Shown: one piece after another, positions 11,651 through 21,240 of the stretch
Position numbering within the stretch: the stretch's first letter is position 1
Layout: every line of letters starts with the position of its first letter
Assembly (NCBI GenBank): GCA_026122225.1
Contig: JANEZZ010001953.1
Coordinates: 992,001 to 1,056,000 of the forward strand
DNA: 64,000 bases
Origin: Heloderma charlesbogerti
Lineage: Eukaryota; Chordata; Lepidosauria; Squamata; Helodermatidae
Direction of reading: 5' to 3'
Notes under the pieces: model-generated
Seen by the model: only the letters and a program-made list of their open reading frames with translations
What the model was told of the DNA's origin: nothing
Database searches by the model: none
Made by a program: the position numbers and the translations under genes

Positions 11651-12784
11651 GTAAGTTTTGAGGCGGAACATATTAGTAATGTTTCATAGCCCCCTATTCC
11701 TCAAGCAAAAGAATTTCCATGGGTTGCCAGTACAGGCTTCATTTCCTTGGTTGGAAACCACGATAGAGACGTATGGGTTTTTTTTTGTAATATCTCTTTA
11801 TTTACAAATATACCCACTTGAGCAGGCAAGTACATAGACAGATGGCACATAGAAAGACAGCTTGCTTTTGGGAAATGTTATTTGATAACAGCATTTCCCC
11901 AAAACAAGCAGCATATTCTTGGCTCTGTCTCATCACAGTCAGCTGCAAAAACTCAAGACTTCTGTCTTTGCTGGCTACATTCCAACTCTTTCCACAAACA
12001 CACATCCAGACATAGTCTCTGCTTCAACCTTGGCTGGTAAGTGTGCCCATGAGCACCAGTCATCATTGTTCATTGAAGAAACATCTTCTGCCTATCGGTG
12101 CCCATTGGAGTACTGCCACCACTGTTAGCTAAGCAAAAGGCTAGTAGTGATAGATCATCTCACCATTTGAGAGCCATAAGAATATTATCCGGTGTGAGAT
12201 GCTTTTCCATGGTGTGCTGTCTTTCAGAAGAAGAATTATTTCTCCTAGGGCGAACACATTTTAATAAGTGGTCACAGGTAAGACTTGCTGAGATGGATGC
12301 ACATCAACCCAAGTCAAAGTTTTTTCTTGTTTAGATTGTAGTTCCATTGCCCTGGCCATGGACTCCGGCATATTAAAGTCATGAAATTCACACCTGTTGC
12401 TAGTTGTTCTGAATCATTGTGTTTGGAAATGAACTGGCGAGCAGTGCTGCTGTTGTAAAATGGGTGCAATCCGCTCTCCAAGTCATGCGCCCTCCAGCAT
12501 CCTCAGTGCTGCCTTCTGGAACAACTCAAGTTTCTAGAGCCTCTTGAAAGGCAGAGCCATGCAGAACGTTTTGCACTAATCCATTCTGGATGCAACTAAG
12601 GGATGTGTCACTGTGGCCAGGCCAAGTATTGAAAGGCCTCTGCCATCTCTGTGTCTTCCAAGTCTCAGCACCGGAATTATGCTTCTTTATAAACATTTCA
12701 ACACCTACTTTTTTCCTTACTCATTTTATCTCAAAGAGAAACCAGAGGTGCCTCCTGCTATAAACTGCTGCTTCTTTTTTCCAG
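11651..12784 (+). other. ZMAT1: ZMAT1 intron A
   Basis: Donor GTAAGT at 11651 and acceptor TTTTTTCCAG at 12784. A poly-T run lies at about 11778-11787. No named repeat was recognised; the small frames inside have no domains. Confidence 0.8.
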
Positions 12785-12874
12785 GGCAAAAGGCACGCTC
12801 AGAAAGTCCGACTTTATTTACAAATGCATAGTGAACAAAAGGAAGGACAGGAGCCTGGCAAGCTGAAGACACAG
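12785..12874 (+). CDS. ZMAT1: ZMAT1 exon B (end of zinc finger 1)
   Basis: A 90-bp phase-0 exon after a polypyrimidine tract (CTTCTTTTTTCCAG), followed by donor GTGAAT. It encodes GKRHAQKVRLYLQMHSEQKE and then GQEPGKLKTQ. GKRH supplies the final His of finger 1, and KVRLYLQM matches the stretch that follows finger 1 in mammalian ZMAT1. Both ends keep the frame with exons A and C. Confidence 0.92.
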
Positions 12875-13404
12875 GTGAATTTCCTGGAGTGTCCCCTCAT
12901 CTGCAGCTTTAGCAATGCTTTATATGGGCTGGGTAACCTGTGGCCCAAGGACCAGATGCAGCCGTCTGCCTAATTTCATGTGGCCCTCGGCATCATCCAG
13001 TGCGTCAGATGCTTTGGGCCCACTCTTCTGCTATGTGTGTACATGCAAGAGGCATAGAGAAGGGATGCTTGGCACGAGATAAAGTGCTATGCGATGCTTC
13101 AAACTCTCCATTGGTTGCAGCCCCTATTTGGCTTTTCCTGTGGGTCAGCAGAGGTTCATAGGAAAACCCCTGTTTATTGTGGGTAGTTGATGATTAAGCA
13201 TCATCACCCTTTTCAGACCAGGAACATGCCTTTTCACCCCAATTTGCAACATGGGATCCAATTTTAATTTTTCACCATATATGCCAGTTCCCCACCCCCT
13301 TTCCCTTTCTTTCTCTCACAAAGAGAAAGAGAGAAAGGCATGACTGAAAGGGACACCCACCAGTTGAACATTAATGATTAAATGTCTTTGCTCTTTAATT
13401 TCAG
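12875..13404 (+). other. ZMAT1: ZMAT1 intron B
   Basis: Contains, at about 12930-12985, CTGTGGCCCAAGGACCAGAT and TGTGGCCCTCGGC, which may be a decayed hAT-like fragment. A TTTCTTTCTCTCACAAAGAG stretch (about 13307-13335) forms a small inverted repeat of CTTTCTCTC and GAGAGAAAG. Nothing else was recognised. Confidence 0.6.
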
Positions 13405-13567
13405 ATGGACCCAGATGTGGACAAAAACACATACTGCAGGCTTTGCAACATGATCTTCACATCCCCAATTGTTGCTCAATCACACTACCTGGGAAAGATC
13501 CACACCAAGAAACTGAAGCAGCTATCAGGAGATCAGGCTCAGCAGCCCACACAGAGTGCTCAGCCTG
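13405..13567 (+). CDS. ZMAT1: ZMAT1 exon C (zinc finger 2)
   Basis: Acceptor TTTAATTTCAG; donor GTGAAG at 13568. The exon encodes [20 protein letters not shown], then [20 protein letters not shown], then a Gln/Ser-rich linker ending SAQP plus one base. CRLC...H...H forms a complete matrin-type finger (CX2CX12HX5H). The same segment in human ZMAT1 reads very similarly around CNMIF and SHY.GK.H.KKLKQL. The open frame runs on past the donor to 13782, but the next exon joins in phase only if splicing occurs at 13568. Confidence 0.92.
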
Positions 13568-13782
13568 GTGAAGACCCAGCACTTTTTACATCCCTAGTTT
13601 GTCAGAGCAAGGGGGATGTGGGCCATTTTAATCACAAGGGAAGTTTCCTCCTTCTATTGCTCCCATGTGCGCTTTTCCCTGTAGCCCGGTCATTTCATAC
13701 AGTGCAGAGGGGAAGGGAGAGAGTAGTGACTAGGCTTGCTAGCCAGCCATTTGTAGGAAGCCATATTCAGAATGGCCACTGA

Positions 13783-13912
13783 GGGCATCTCTACAGCAGC
13801 CTAAAATCCTGCATTTAAAACGGGGCTTTCTGCTTCTGTTTTAAATGCAGGATCATAATGACACCCTTTTTCACGCACTTCCTTTCCCCCCACCCCTTCC
13901 CCCTCCCTCTCC
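13783..13912 (+). mobile_element. Left part of AGGC-type MITE in ZMAT1 intron
   Basis: GGGCATCTCTACAGCAGCCT followed by AAAATCCTGCATTTAAAACG matches the left end of the complete copy at 14162-14532. It stops after the CT-rich segment near 13912, so only the first third is present. Confidence 0.6.
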
Positions 13913-13949
13913 CCATATCTGAGGACACAACCAGGATACAACCTGCTAA

Positions 13950-14102
13950 ACATGTCTACTCAGAAGTGATTCACATTGTCTTCAATTGCACTTACTCAGC
14001 ATGGGAGTGGGGAGAGGGATGAGGAGTTGGGAATTGCTTTGTCTTTTGTTTTTGCATCTACTCAGAAGAAAATCACATTGTCTTCAATTGCACTTAGCAC
14101 TG
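13950..14102 (+). repeat. Local direct duplication
   Basis: TCTACTCAGAAG, then TCACATTGTCTTCAATTGCA followed by CTTA, occurs at about 13952-13992 and again at about 14058-14098, spacing about 106 bp. Each copy is followed by a related CA/GGAGAG sequence. It is part of the widespread squamate 'acttctgggtagacatg' repeat, inverted. Confidence 0.55.
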
Positions 14103-14161
14103 GAGAGAGGGAAGGGGAATTCAGAACTGGTTTTGGGATGACATTTTTACTTTCTGAGTAA

Positions 14162-14532
14162 GGGCATTCTACACCAGCCTAAAATCCTGCATTTAGAATG
14201 AGGCTTTCTGCTTCCATTTTAAATGCAGGATCACGACTCCCTTTTTCACGTGCCTCCTTCCCCCCTCCTTCTCCCCGTAGATGAGCCTTCCATTATCTTT
14301 CATTGATCTCGCTCCTCTTCTTGCCGCTTTCCCTCTTTTCATGGAGGAAACCGTTGAACACAACGGGGTAATTTTATAGCTCATTATCTGTGATCTATTT
14401 AACTAAAAACTGAACAAAGGGCATTTAGTGCAGGAGACGCCCTGGAGGATCACGGTGTCATGTAAAGAGCCTGCAAACTTCCGTGAAGGAGCAGTCTCAA
14501 TCGCAGGATAAAAGCTCTGTGTGAAGGAGCCC
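14162..14532 (+). mobile_element. AGGC-type MITE, complete, in ZMAT1 intron C
   Basis: Begins GGGCATTCTACACCAGCCTA and ends ATAAAAGCTCTGTGTGAAGG followed by AGCCC, an imperfect inverted repeat. The internal order (AAATCCTGCATTT, GTGTCATGTAAAGAGCCTGC, CAAACTTCCGTG) is shared with copies at 31200-31586 and 51717-52070. Length 371 bp; non-coding. Confidence 0.68.
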
Positions 14533-14731
14533 TGAGACTATTTGCCAACAAAGGAGGGCGAGTATTTTATTTTAGCTGCGGCTTGATACTGGAGAGCTAA
14601 AAAGATTAAATTCTGTCTTAATGTATCCTGAAGATTATAGGGCTGCTGATTTGTCTGTCTGTCTGTCTCTCTCTTCCTCCTTTGCTATTTCACTGGGGAG
14701 ACTGACCTTTCTTCATCGCACTTTGCCCCAG

Positions 14732-14998
14732 GTCCCTCTGCAACTCCAGCTCTGCCAGAGCTGTCAGGTGAAAAGGCCACACTAGACAATGATGCTGAAG
14801 ACCCACCTTCATCCTGTAGTGCTACCTTAGATTTAGATAATCCAGAAAAGTATTGCAAGCTCTGCTCAGCACCCTTCAACAATCCACTGATGGCCCATCA
14901 ACACTACGTGGGCAAGAAGCACAAAAGGAACGAAGCCCGCAAGAAGCTGATGGCTGAGATAGGAACTGAGGCTATCCCTGTGGAATCCAAGGCCAATG
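14732..14998 (+). CDS. ZMAT1: ZMAT1 exon D (zinc finger 3)
   Basis: Acceptor TTTGCCCCAG; donor GTAAGC at 14999. The 267-bp exon keeps phase 1 at both ends, so it can be skipped without a frameshift. It encodes an acidic linker ([19 protein letters not shown]), then the finger [20 protein letters not shown] and [19 protein letters not shown]. Cys and His spacing is CX2CX12HX5H. From memory, the canonical human ZMAT1 has three such fingers and goes from the equivalent of exon C to exon E, so this finger may be absent or skipped in mammals; that comparison should be checked. Confidence 0.9.
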
Positions 14999-15414
14999 GT
15001 AAGCAAGCAGCATGGAGACATGTGCTCCACTTTGAATCAGCTGAGCATCACTCAGAACCAAGCTACATGGTCAGAAGAACCCTGTTATGTCGTGGCTGTT
15101 GCTGGCCTGCAGCACTACAGATTGCAGGGGGGAGTGGAGTTCCATGCTTTGTTTGAATGTTTCTCCATATATTAAAAAAATCCCTGCCCATAGGACACCA
15201 ACATGTCAGGAAAAGGGTTGTTCTGGCTTTTCTTCTCTTTACATGAACAAGCATTTGGATGTTCTACCACCTGTAATGTGACGTGGCGCAAGCCAGCAGC
15301 AGATTCATCATGTGATTGTGTTTTTTAGTACTCTGTTGTTACTGTTTTAAGTTCTAAGGTTCCAGGCATTCACGTAATATGTCGATTTTAACCTGTAGCC
15401 CTCTGTTCTTTTAG
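14999..15414 (+). other. ZMAT1: ZMAT1 intron D
   Basis: A 416-bp intron with GTAAGC donor and TTCTTTTAG acceptor. No repeat recognised. Confidence 0.8.
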
Positions 15415-15514
15415 CCGTTGGGGTGGGCAACTACATATGCCCTATATGCAGTATCAGCCTCACATCCATAGAGATGTACCAGTCCCACATGCAAGGAAAT
15501 AAGCATCAGATTAA
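15415..15514 (+). CDS. ZMAT1: ZMAT1 exon E (zinc finger 4)
   Basis: Acceptor TGTTCTTTTAG, donor GTAAGT at 15515. It encodes VGVGNYICPICSISLTSIEM and then YQSHMQGNKHQI plus a split codon. CPIC...H...H is a fourth finger of the same class (CX2CX12HX5H) and corresponds to the last finger of human ZMAT1 (CHIC, SHMQG, HQI). The split Lys codon (AA|G) continues exactly into the terminal exon at 17764. Confidence 0.93.
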
Positions 15515-15947
15515 GTAAGTATTTTCCTAGCTCTCCATCGTTGGTTCTGGACCTGCACTGACTGTGCAGGGATGAAGGGTGTGTGTATATGTGCGCGCAC
15601 GCACACACGTATGTGCAGAACACATCTACTAACGTGTAGTTCAGTCGCACAGAAAGAATGTGGTCTCTCTGCAGTCCCACATACAGGTTCTGCATCTGCC
15701 CAGAGTTCATGGTAGCTGCCTAGAGCTCTCAGAAGGCAGTTTGTACTCCTGCCCTCTCCCCTTAAGAGGAGATTTTCCTACTGGCCTTGAAAGGTGTGGC
15801 AAGCGCCTTCTTGTTCAGTTTTCTTCTGTCCTGTATTAGCAGCAGCAGCAGCAGCTTTAGGAAATGTTCTGTTTGCTCTTCACTTCTTTTTTAATTTACA
15901 GAATATTATATAGTCAATTTTATTTACTTCCCTCAACATTTTTCTAA

Positions 15948-16035
15948 AGTTGGGATGAGGAGCCTCTGCCCCCACTGCAGTTCCCATCACCATACTGCCC
16001 GGGGCTGATGGATTCTGGCAACATCTGGAGGGCCA
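15948..16035. mobile_element. hAT-like palindromic MITE relic
   Basis: CTGCAGTTCCCATCACCATA, then GGCTGATGGATTCTGGCAAC, then ATCTGGAGGGCCACAGGAT resembles the right arm of the family at 5137-5233 and 27028-27163. The ends are degraded. Confidence 0.45.
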
Positions 16036-16191
16036 CAGGATCTTCACCCCTCTCTTAAGTAGCCTTACTGAAGCCAATACTCTGCCCTTTGCTCTGGTTC
16101 CCCTTGTGCCTTTGGTATAGCAGGTGTCTTTCAGAAAGTGCATGGTTTCTGGGGGGAACTACCCAGCTCAGATTACAATAGCCCAGAGCAA

Positions 16192-16764
16192 TCTATAAGA
16201 ATAAAAGAGGATGTGTGTCTGACCAAAACTGAAACCTCTGAAATGCTGCACCTCAGGATTATTTTGTTTTTAAAATAAATTAATTAATTGCAATTAAATT
16301 AAATGTGTCTGTGTATGAAGCCTGCAAGATTCCTACACTGAGCAGGGGGTTGGACTCGATGGCCATGTAGGCCCCTTCCAGCCCTACTATTCTATGATTC
16401 TATGGTTCCAAGCCTGCAGTAACATCATCAGTCACTAGATGGCAGACTTCCCGTTTTGCATTTGATACAGTTTGAAACCAGGGGAAATTAGTAGGCAAAG
16501 GAACAGAGTTATACAACTACTCACATCCCCCCTGCTGTGGGACAGCCCACCTTCAGGGAAGTGGAGCGGACAGACCCTTCCCTTAAGGGGCTACAGCAGT
16601 GCACCTGGGAGGGGCCATGCCTAGGGGTGCCAGTGGGTGTGTCTTCTCTCAGATGGGGCAGGGACAAGGTGTTCAACTCTGACAGCTGTGTAAGTTTGCT
16701 CAAAAGCTTCACTGTATCAAATGAACGACTGGTTCAACCTGTGTAAAGCTGGGCTGTTCTGCAG
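16192..16764 (+). mobile_element. Helitron-like element, tandem copy 1
   Basis: Begins TCTATAAGAATAAAAGAGGA, close to the 'TCTATATAATAATAAAAG' 5' ends typical of vertebrate Helitrons, with no terminal inverted repeat. Landmarks shared in order with copy 2 are GTGTCTGTGT, GAAGCCT, AGATGGCAG, TTTGAA, GGAAATTAG, GGGGCTA, CATGCCTAGGGGT, GTGGGTGTG, CAACTCTGACA and the end AAAGCTGG. It lacks Rep/helicase sequence and so is non-autonomous. A CR1 tail is inserted at 16327-16409. Confidence 0.6.
16327..16409 (+). mobile_element. CR1 3'-end insertion inside Helitron-like copy 1
   Basis: GAGCAGGGGGTTGGACTCGA, then TAGGCCCCTTCCAGCCCTAC, then TATTCTATGATTCTATGG, is the typical CR1 3' terminus. AAGCCTGCA occurs on both sides (16318-16326 and 16410-16418). 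The sister Helitron copy has the uninterrupted site (GAAGCCTACAGTACCATC near 16955), so this is a real insertion with a 9-bp duplication. Confidence 0.85.
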
Positions 16765-17330
16765 TCTATAATAATAAAAGAGGATGTGTTTTTGTTTGCC
16801 TGTCTGTCACCACCCAGACAATAAAATCTAGATATCCGAAACTTGGCATGCATACTAAGGAGATTCTAAGGATGTGCACCTTGGCGGGGGGGGGGGGTTG
16901 GTTGCTGAAATGCATTAATTAATTTTAATTAATGTGTATGTGTCTGTGTGTTTGAAGCCTACAGTACCATCTTTGGCCATGAGATGGCAGTTGTCCCTAA
17001 CCAGTGCATAGCCTTGCAGTCAATACAATTTGAATTCAGAGGAAATTAGAAGGCGGAGGAAGAGAGTTATATGGCTGTCCCTGACTTGCTGTTGTAAGGA
17101 AGCTCCCACCCCCAGGGAATGCAGTGGAAGAGCCCTCCCTGAAGGGGCTATAGGGGTGCACCATGGCAGGGGACATGCCTAGGGGTATTAGTGGGTGTGG
17201 TTTCACTCAGACGGGGGAGTCAAAATGTCTCCAACTCTGACAAGTACATAGGTTTGCTTGAAGGCTTTGCTGTATCAAACTAAGGGCTAAGGAACCGTGC
17301 AAAGCTGGTTCCATTTGATAATACTCAATA
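16765..17330 (+). mobile_element. Helitron-like element, tandem copy 2
   Basis: TCTATAATAATAAAAGAGGA starts directly after the end of copy 1, with no spacer, 573 bp after the start of copy 1. Internal order is as in copy 1 but diverged. GGAACCGTGCAAAGCTGGTTCC near 17291-17312 can form a short 3' hairpin, as Helitrons have just before their CTRR end. I do not see a clean CTRR, so the exact 3' end is uncertain. Confidence 0.58.
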
Positions 17331-17763
17331 ACACAGTTTATGTTGGTAAAAGGCAGGACTAAAAATAATTGCAGCAGAAATAAATAATTGCTTTGCCTGG
17401 CACCTAAAAGACATTAATGCAGCCAAGTTAGCCTCCTTTGGGAAAAGAGTTCCACATGCAGGATGCCACAGTGAAGAAGGCCCCCTCCCCCATTGCTGCA
17501 TGTCTCACTTCAGAAGTTGAGGGCGCCTGGAGAAGGCCTCTGGAGAAGGGGCGAGGCAGCACCAAGGAGAAAACGGAAACACAAAGGGAAAGTATATTTG
17601 AGTCAGTTGCTTACACTGGGGGGCTAGAATAAGACACACAGCCCTTCATGAAATGATTTACCATTTTCTAGCACCAGCATGAGGCCTGCCTCAGTCAATT
17701 TGTTTAGTTAGAATCATGTCAATCTTTTTTCCATTCTTTTCACGCTTTATTTTAATTTTGTAG

Positions 17764-18565
17764 GGAAAACTTGATTGTCAATCTGATGAAGAACTCCAAA
17801 AAAACATACAATTCCTTCCAAGATGAATTGGCAGATTACATTAAAGTACAAAAAGCAAGAGGACTGGAACCAAAAACTAACTTTAGAAAATCAGAGGAAG
17901 AATTTCAAAATCAAGAGTTTGACGCCACGAATGGTCATAAGGAGACCTTTACATCTGACCAAGATCTGTTTTCGCATGATATTTATGAACCAGATCAGCA
18001 TTCCATTTTTTTCTCAGAAACATGCATACCTTCGTATCCTGTTGAAAACAGATTGTCACATTGGTCACCAGCACACAGAGATCCACTAAAACTAGAAGAT
18101 GCACCCATGTTTCAGTGCAGCACAGAATGTTGTTCAGAAAAGCCAGTGTCTCATTGCAACCAATCCTCAGCAGAATCTAGCGATGGCTACAACAAACCTC
18201 TTTCTCCAGATAACAGCTCTAGCTCTTACAAGAGAAGCCGAAAGGAACCAAAGACACCCAAAAAGGAGAAAGAATGTACAAGAGAGGGTGAAGGGAACCT
18301 TTCCCAACAACTTGTAAAGCTCAAGAGAAAACAGTACAGTGAAGGAGAGACAGACTCAGGAAAGGACAGTGAGAAGAAAAAGAAAAAGAAAGATGATATA
18401 GATGCAGCAACTGGGTGGAAATCAAAGCACAGTAAAGACAAAGGCAGTAAAGAGGGTTCTTCTGAAAAGGAGAGCAGAAGACACAGGAAGGAGAGAAAGA
18501 AGGCTAAAGACAGTGGACCAACTGAGGAGGAGATGCTGTGGAACGAATCTATCTTGGGATTCTAG
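17764..18565 (+). CDS. ZMAT1: ZMAT1 terminal exon (conserved QDEL motif and basic C-terminus)
   Basis: Acceptor TTTTAATTTTGTAG; stop TAG at 18563-18565. The exon completes the split Lys codon, then encodes ENLIVNLMKNSKKTYNSFQD and ELADYIKVQKARGLEPKTNF, the hallmark ZMAT1 module. A variable Ser-rich middle follows, then a long Lys/Glu/Ser-rich basic tract with KKKKKKDD and KERKKAKD. It ends EEEMLWNESILGF; human ZMAT1 ends EEEMLWDESILGF, which fixes the identification. The basic tract contains several possible nuclear localisation signals. The QDEL/KARGLEPKT module is present once here; from memory, human ZMAT1 carries it several times in tandem. Confidence 0.96.
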
Positions 18566-19230
18566 CTGAGCTTTTTCTAATGAATGTTATGTGATTTAGA
18601 ATCTGAACCATGTTGCACTTTTTATGTTTTGGTTAGTGGTTACTTGTTTTAAATTGGTCCTTCAGAAATAATGGGTGATAGGGTCGGAGATCTCTTAACA
18701 AAGCACTAGGGAAGAATTTGAACTGAAATTCTGTAATATGCTTTGAAACATAATTAGTAGTTAACAATGTTTCTCCTGGAATGACATTTAACACAATATG
18801 AAGATGCTATGAAATACTACATTTCAATATCCGATATTTAAAAGTGGGAAAGATGCATAGATATGCATTATATCCAGACACAGCTATATCTGTATTGTTG
18901 AAAGCTTTACAAATGGGTATGAAATTATAAAAGAGGGACTAGGGTTTATTCCAGTTCTTGTTTACAGGTTGTTTTTTTCCTTCCAGTTCTGAAATTTAAA
19001 AAAATGAAAGAACCCATTAAACATATGAGAGAGAACACATTGAATGTCTCCCCCCCCCCTTATAGATCAGGCCCAACATTTTCTTTAGGGAATATATGGA
19101 CAAAGTGCATTTCTTGGGATTTGTGCTACTTAATCCCCTGTCTTAAGGTGGTCTTGTATTTCAAGCCAAGATTTATATGTAAGGATCAGGAATAATTTTT
19201 CTGAAAATAAACTTCCCTTATTTAGTGTGT
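18566..19230 (+). other. ZMAT1: ZMAT1 3' UTR (end estimated)
   Basis: AT-rich sequence after the stop codon. AATAAA at 19206-19211 is a likely poly(A) signal; ATTAAA near 19016 is a weaker earlier candidate. Transcript data would be needed to fix the end. Confidence 0.55.
19206..19211 (+). terminator. ZMAT1: Candidate poly(A) signal AATAAA
   Basis: A canonical hexamer about 640 bp after the ZMAT1 stop codon, in AT-rich sequence, with a TGTGTTC stretch downstream (about 19226) as possible GU-rich element. Confidence 0.5.
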
Positions 19231-19285
19231 TCAAGGATTGAAGAAAATTGTATAAGTCCTCTACAAATCCACTCGTGTTTTTTAA

Positions 19286-19388
19286 AGGCATGGGAGTGTT
19301 AAGTTAAGGCATTTCTTAACCTCCATACCAGGTAAACTTTAAATAGTGTGGCGGTTAAGAAGTGCCTTAACTTAATATTCCCATGCCT
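19286..19388. mobile_element. Hairpin MITE just downstream of ZMAT1
   Basis: A 103-bp near-palindrome. The left arm AGGCATGGGAGTGTTAAGTT plus AAGGCATTTCTTAACC pairs with GGTTAAGAAGTGCCTTAACT plus TAATATTCCCATGCCT. Arms are about 40 bp with a few mismatches and a loop of about 20 bp. It resembles a foldback MITE or a hairpin precursor; no target duplication is obvious. Confidence 0.6.
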
Positions 19389-21240
19389 CTTGCGCTCGCA
19401 TACATTTTTCTCTTCCAGCAACAATGCCCATTGCACAGAGAATGAGGTCTTGGGGGGGGGGGGCAATTGGGGGGGGAATTGATACTCATTTGCTCACTTT
19501 CTTCTCTCTCTGCTGTGCTGCTGCTCACTTAAATAATAGGGGGAGGACAGAGGCTGATGAGGGCTCAGTGCTCCCTCCCTGCCCTTGCCTGCCTCATGAG
19601 ACCCAGGAGAGAATTTTTTAAAAACAGCCAGACTCCTACTGGCTGTGTCTGCCATACATGGATGCCCATTTTCCAGAAATAAATGTTGCCTCCTGTGCAG
19701 ACGCAGGAGAGCCACTAATGCCCAGATTTGGGAAGCAAAGCATGGGGTATTGGATTAACACCATATTATTAATATATCTATGATTTATGTTCCAGTGCAC
19801 TACCGCTTCATGTCTACAGGTGGCAGCCGCAAACTCATTTTTCCACCAGTCCTGTGGCTGTGCTGCATATTGTAGTGAAGTATGAGAATTTTGTTTTGAT
19901 TGGTTTTTAACTTGAATTTGCCCCATCCGCAACTCTAAACGGGATCTCGGTTTTTGGGGAAAGCTCACACATTCCCAAGTTTGTGTTCATGTTCACAGAA
20001 TGTGTACTTCAGGGAAATGAGCACTTTGGAAATGCACTTAAAAAAGTAAAATACAAATTTTCACGCTTTAATCCATGGGGGTAAAGTGCGCATTTGTGCA
20101 CATACTTTTTGAAGTGCACACTTTCTTTTTTGAACAAAAAGAAAAGCAGAGTGCAATTGAAAACAAGAGTGAGGCAGTCTGAGCTACAAGTTGGAGCTTG
20201 GAGAATCTATTTCATGATGACTCTAAATAAGTTCTTCTGAGTTCAGTGGGTCTTTGAGCTGAAAAAGATGGAAGATGCATCAGTGATTTTTTTTTTTTTT
20301 TACTTTTAAGGCAGCCATGGGGCTCCCCCACATGTTTGATCAGAACAGTGACCCTGGGGGGCAGAGGTAACCCTTTTGCTCTTGTCACTTTCTGGATCAC
20401 ACCCCCACGCCCAGTCCTGTGAGCCCTACAATGGAAAAATAAAGGCACAATAGTAGTACCTGTGTTTTTTTTCCTGCTGCAGCACTCATAGCAGCTTGGG
20501 GGACTGATTTAGATCTGGAAAAGGGTGCAAGGGAACATGTTAAGGTTACTGCTCTGATCACTGGAGAGCCTTCCTTCCCCCCACTGCTTTAAAGTTAAAA
20601 AAAAAATGGCTGGAGATCTGATTATGGATCTCTCATGCCATGTCTGTTTTGACCTATGCTCCTAAATAAGTGCATAGGTTCACTGCCTCAGATAATGTAT
20701 ATTTCAAAGAAAAAGCCCCAGCTCTTAAATTGCTGGAGTTGCCTCTTTTAAAAGTTATCTCTCTTCCCCCCACAGTATTTCCTAGACACAAAAATGGAGA
20801 AATCTGATTCCAGACAGACTACTTTCTAGTCTCTTAATGATCTGGTGCAAGTTCCCTGCATTAACTTGTTGGATCTGGTGCTTAAATTTTTGCCATACGC
20901 CAATTTGCCTATTTATAAAACGGAAATACGGATAGTAGAACTAATTTCTGCAAGGTGTTTGCATTGAAGACCTGAAAGATTACAAGGAGGTAGTCTGACT
21001 TGCAAGATTCACAGTACTAAATGATTTCACAAAAGAGAAGTGAGGGGTTCTTAGCACATACCCCCACCCCACCTCCGCTCATGGCGCATTTGTGCTGTGA
21101 GCACGATTGGCCTCTGTGCCAGGAGCATTGCCAGACTTCCCCATTTTCAGTAATGGGCAGGCATATCAAAATTCACCAGCACTTATGCACACCCAGCAGA
21201 GACCTGATGGAGGATGGAGAGTGAAAGCATTCCATGACTT
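19389..21240. other. Unassigned intergenic sequence
   Basis: Contains homopolymer runs (G at about 19452 and 19471, T at about 20287-20301) and no recognised gene or repeat family. Confidence 0.35.

Larger units (their letters stand above)
13568..14731 (+). other. ZMAT1: ZMAT1 intron C with nested repeats
   Basis: Holds a partial MITE (13783-13912), a local duplication (13950-14102) and a complete copy of that MITE (14162-14532). TCTGTCTGTCTGTCTCTCTC lies at about 14653-14674. Confidence 0.8.
15515..17763 (+). other. ZMAT1: ZMAT1 intron E
   Basis: A 2.25-kb intron, GTAAGT to TTTTGTAG. It holds a six-unit AGC microsatellite (about 15839-15856), a partial palindromic MITE (15948-16035), two head-to-tail Helitron-like elements (16192-17330) and a LINE-like relic at about 17400-17640 (GAGTTCCACATGCAGGATGCC, AAGAAGGCCC). 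Two Helitron-like copies plus MITEs make it the most repeat-loaded intron of the gene. Confidence 0.85.

Noticed and set aside
13568..13782. Open frame extending ZMAT1 exon C beyond 13567
   Set aside because: The next finger exon joins in frame only with the donor at 13568, and the extended residues have no similarity to ZMAT1.
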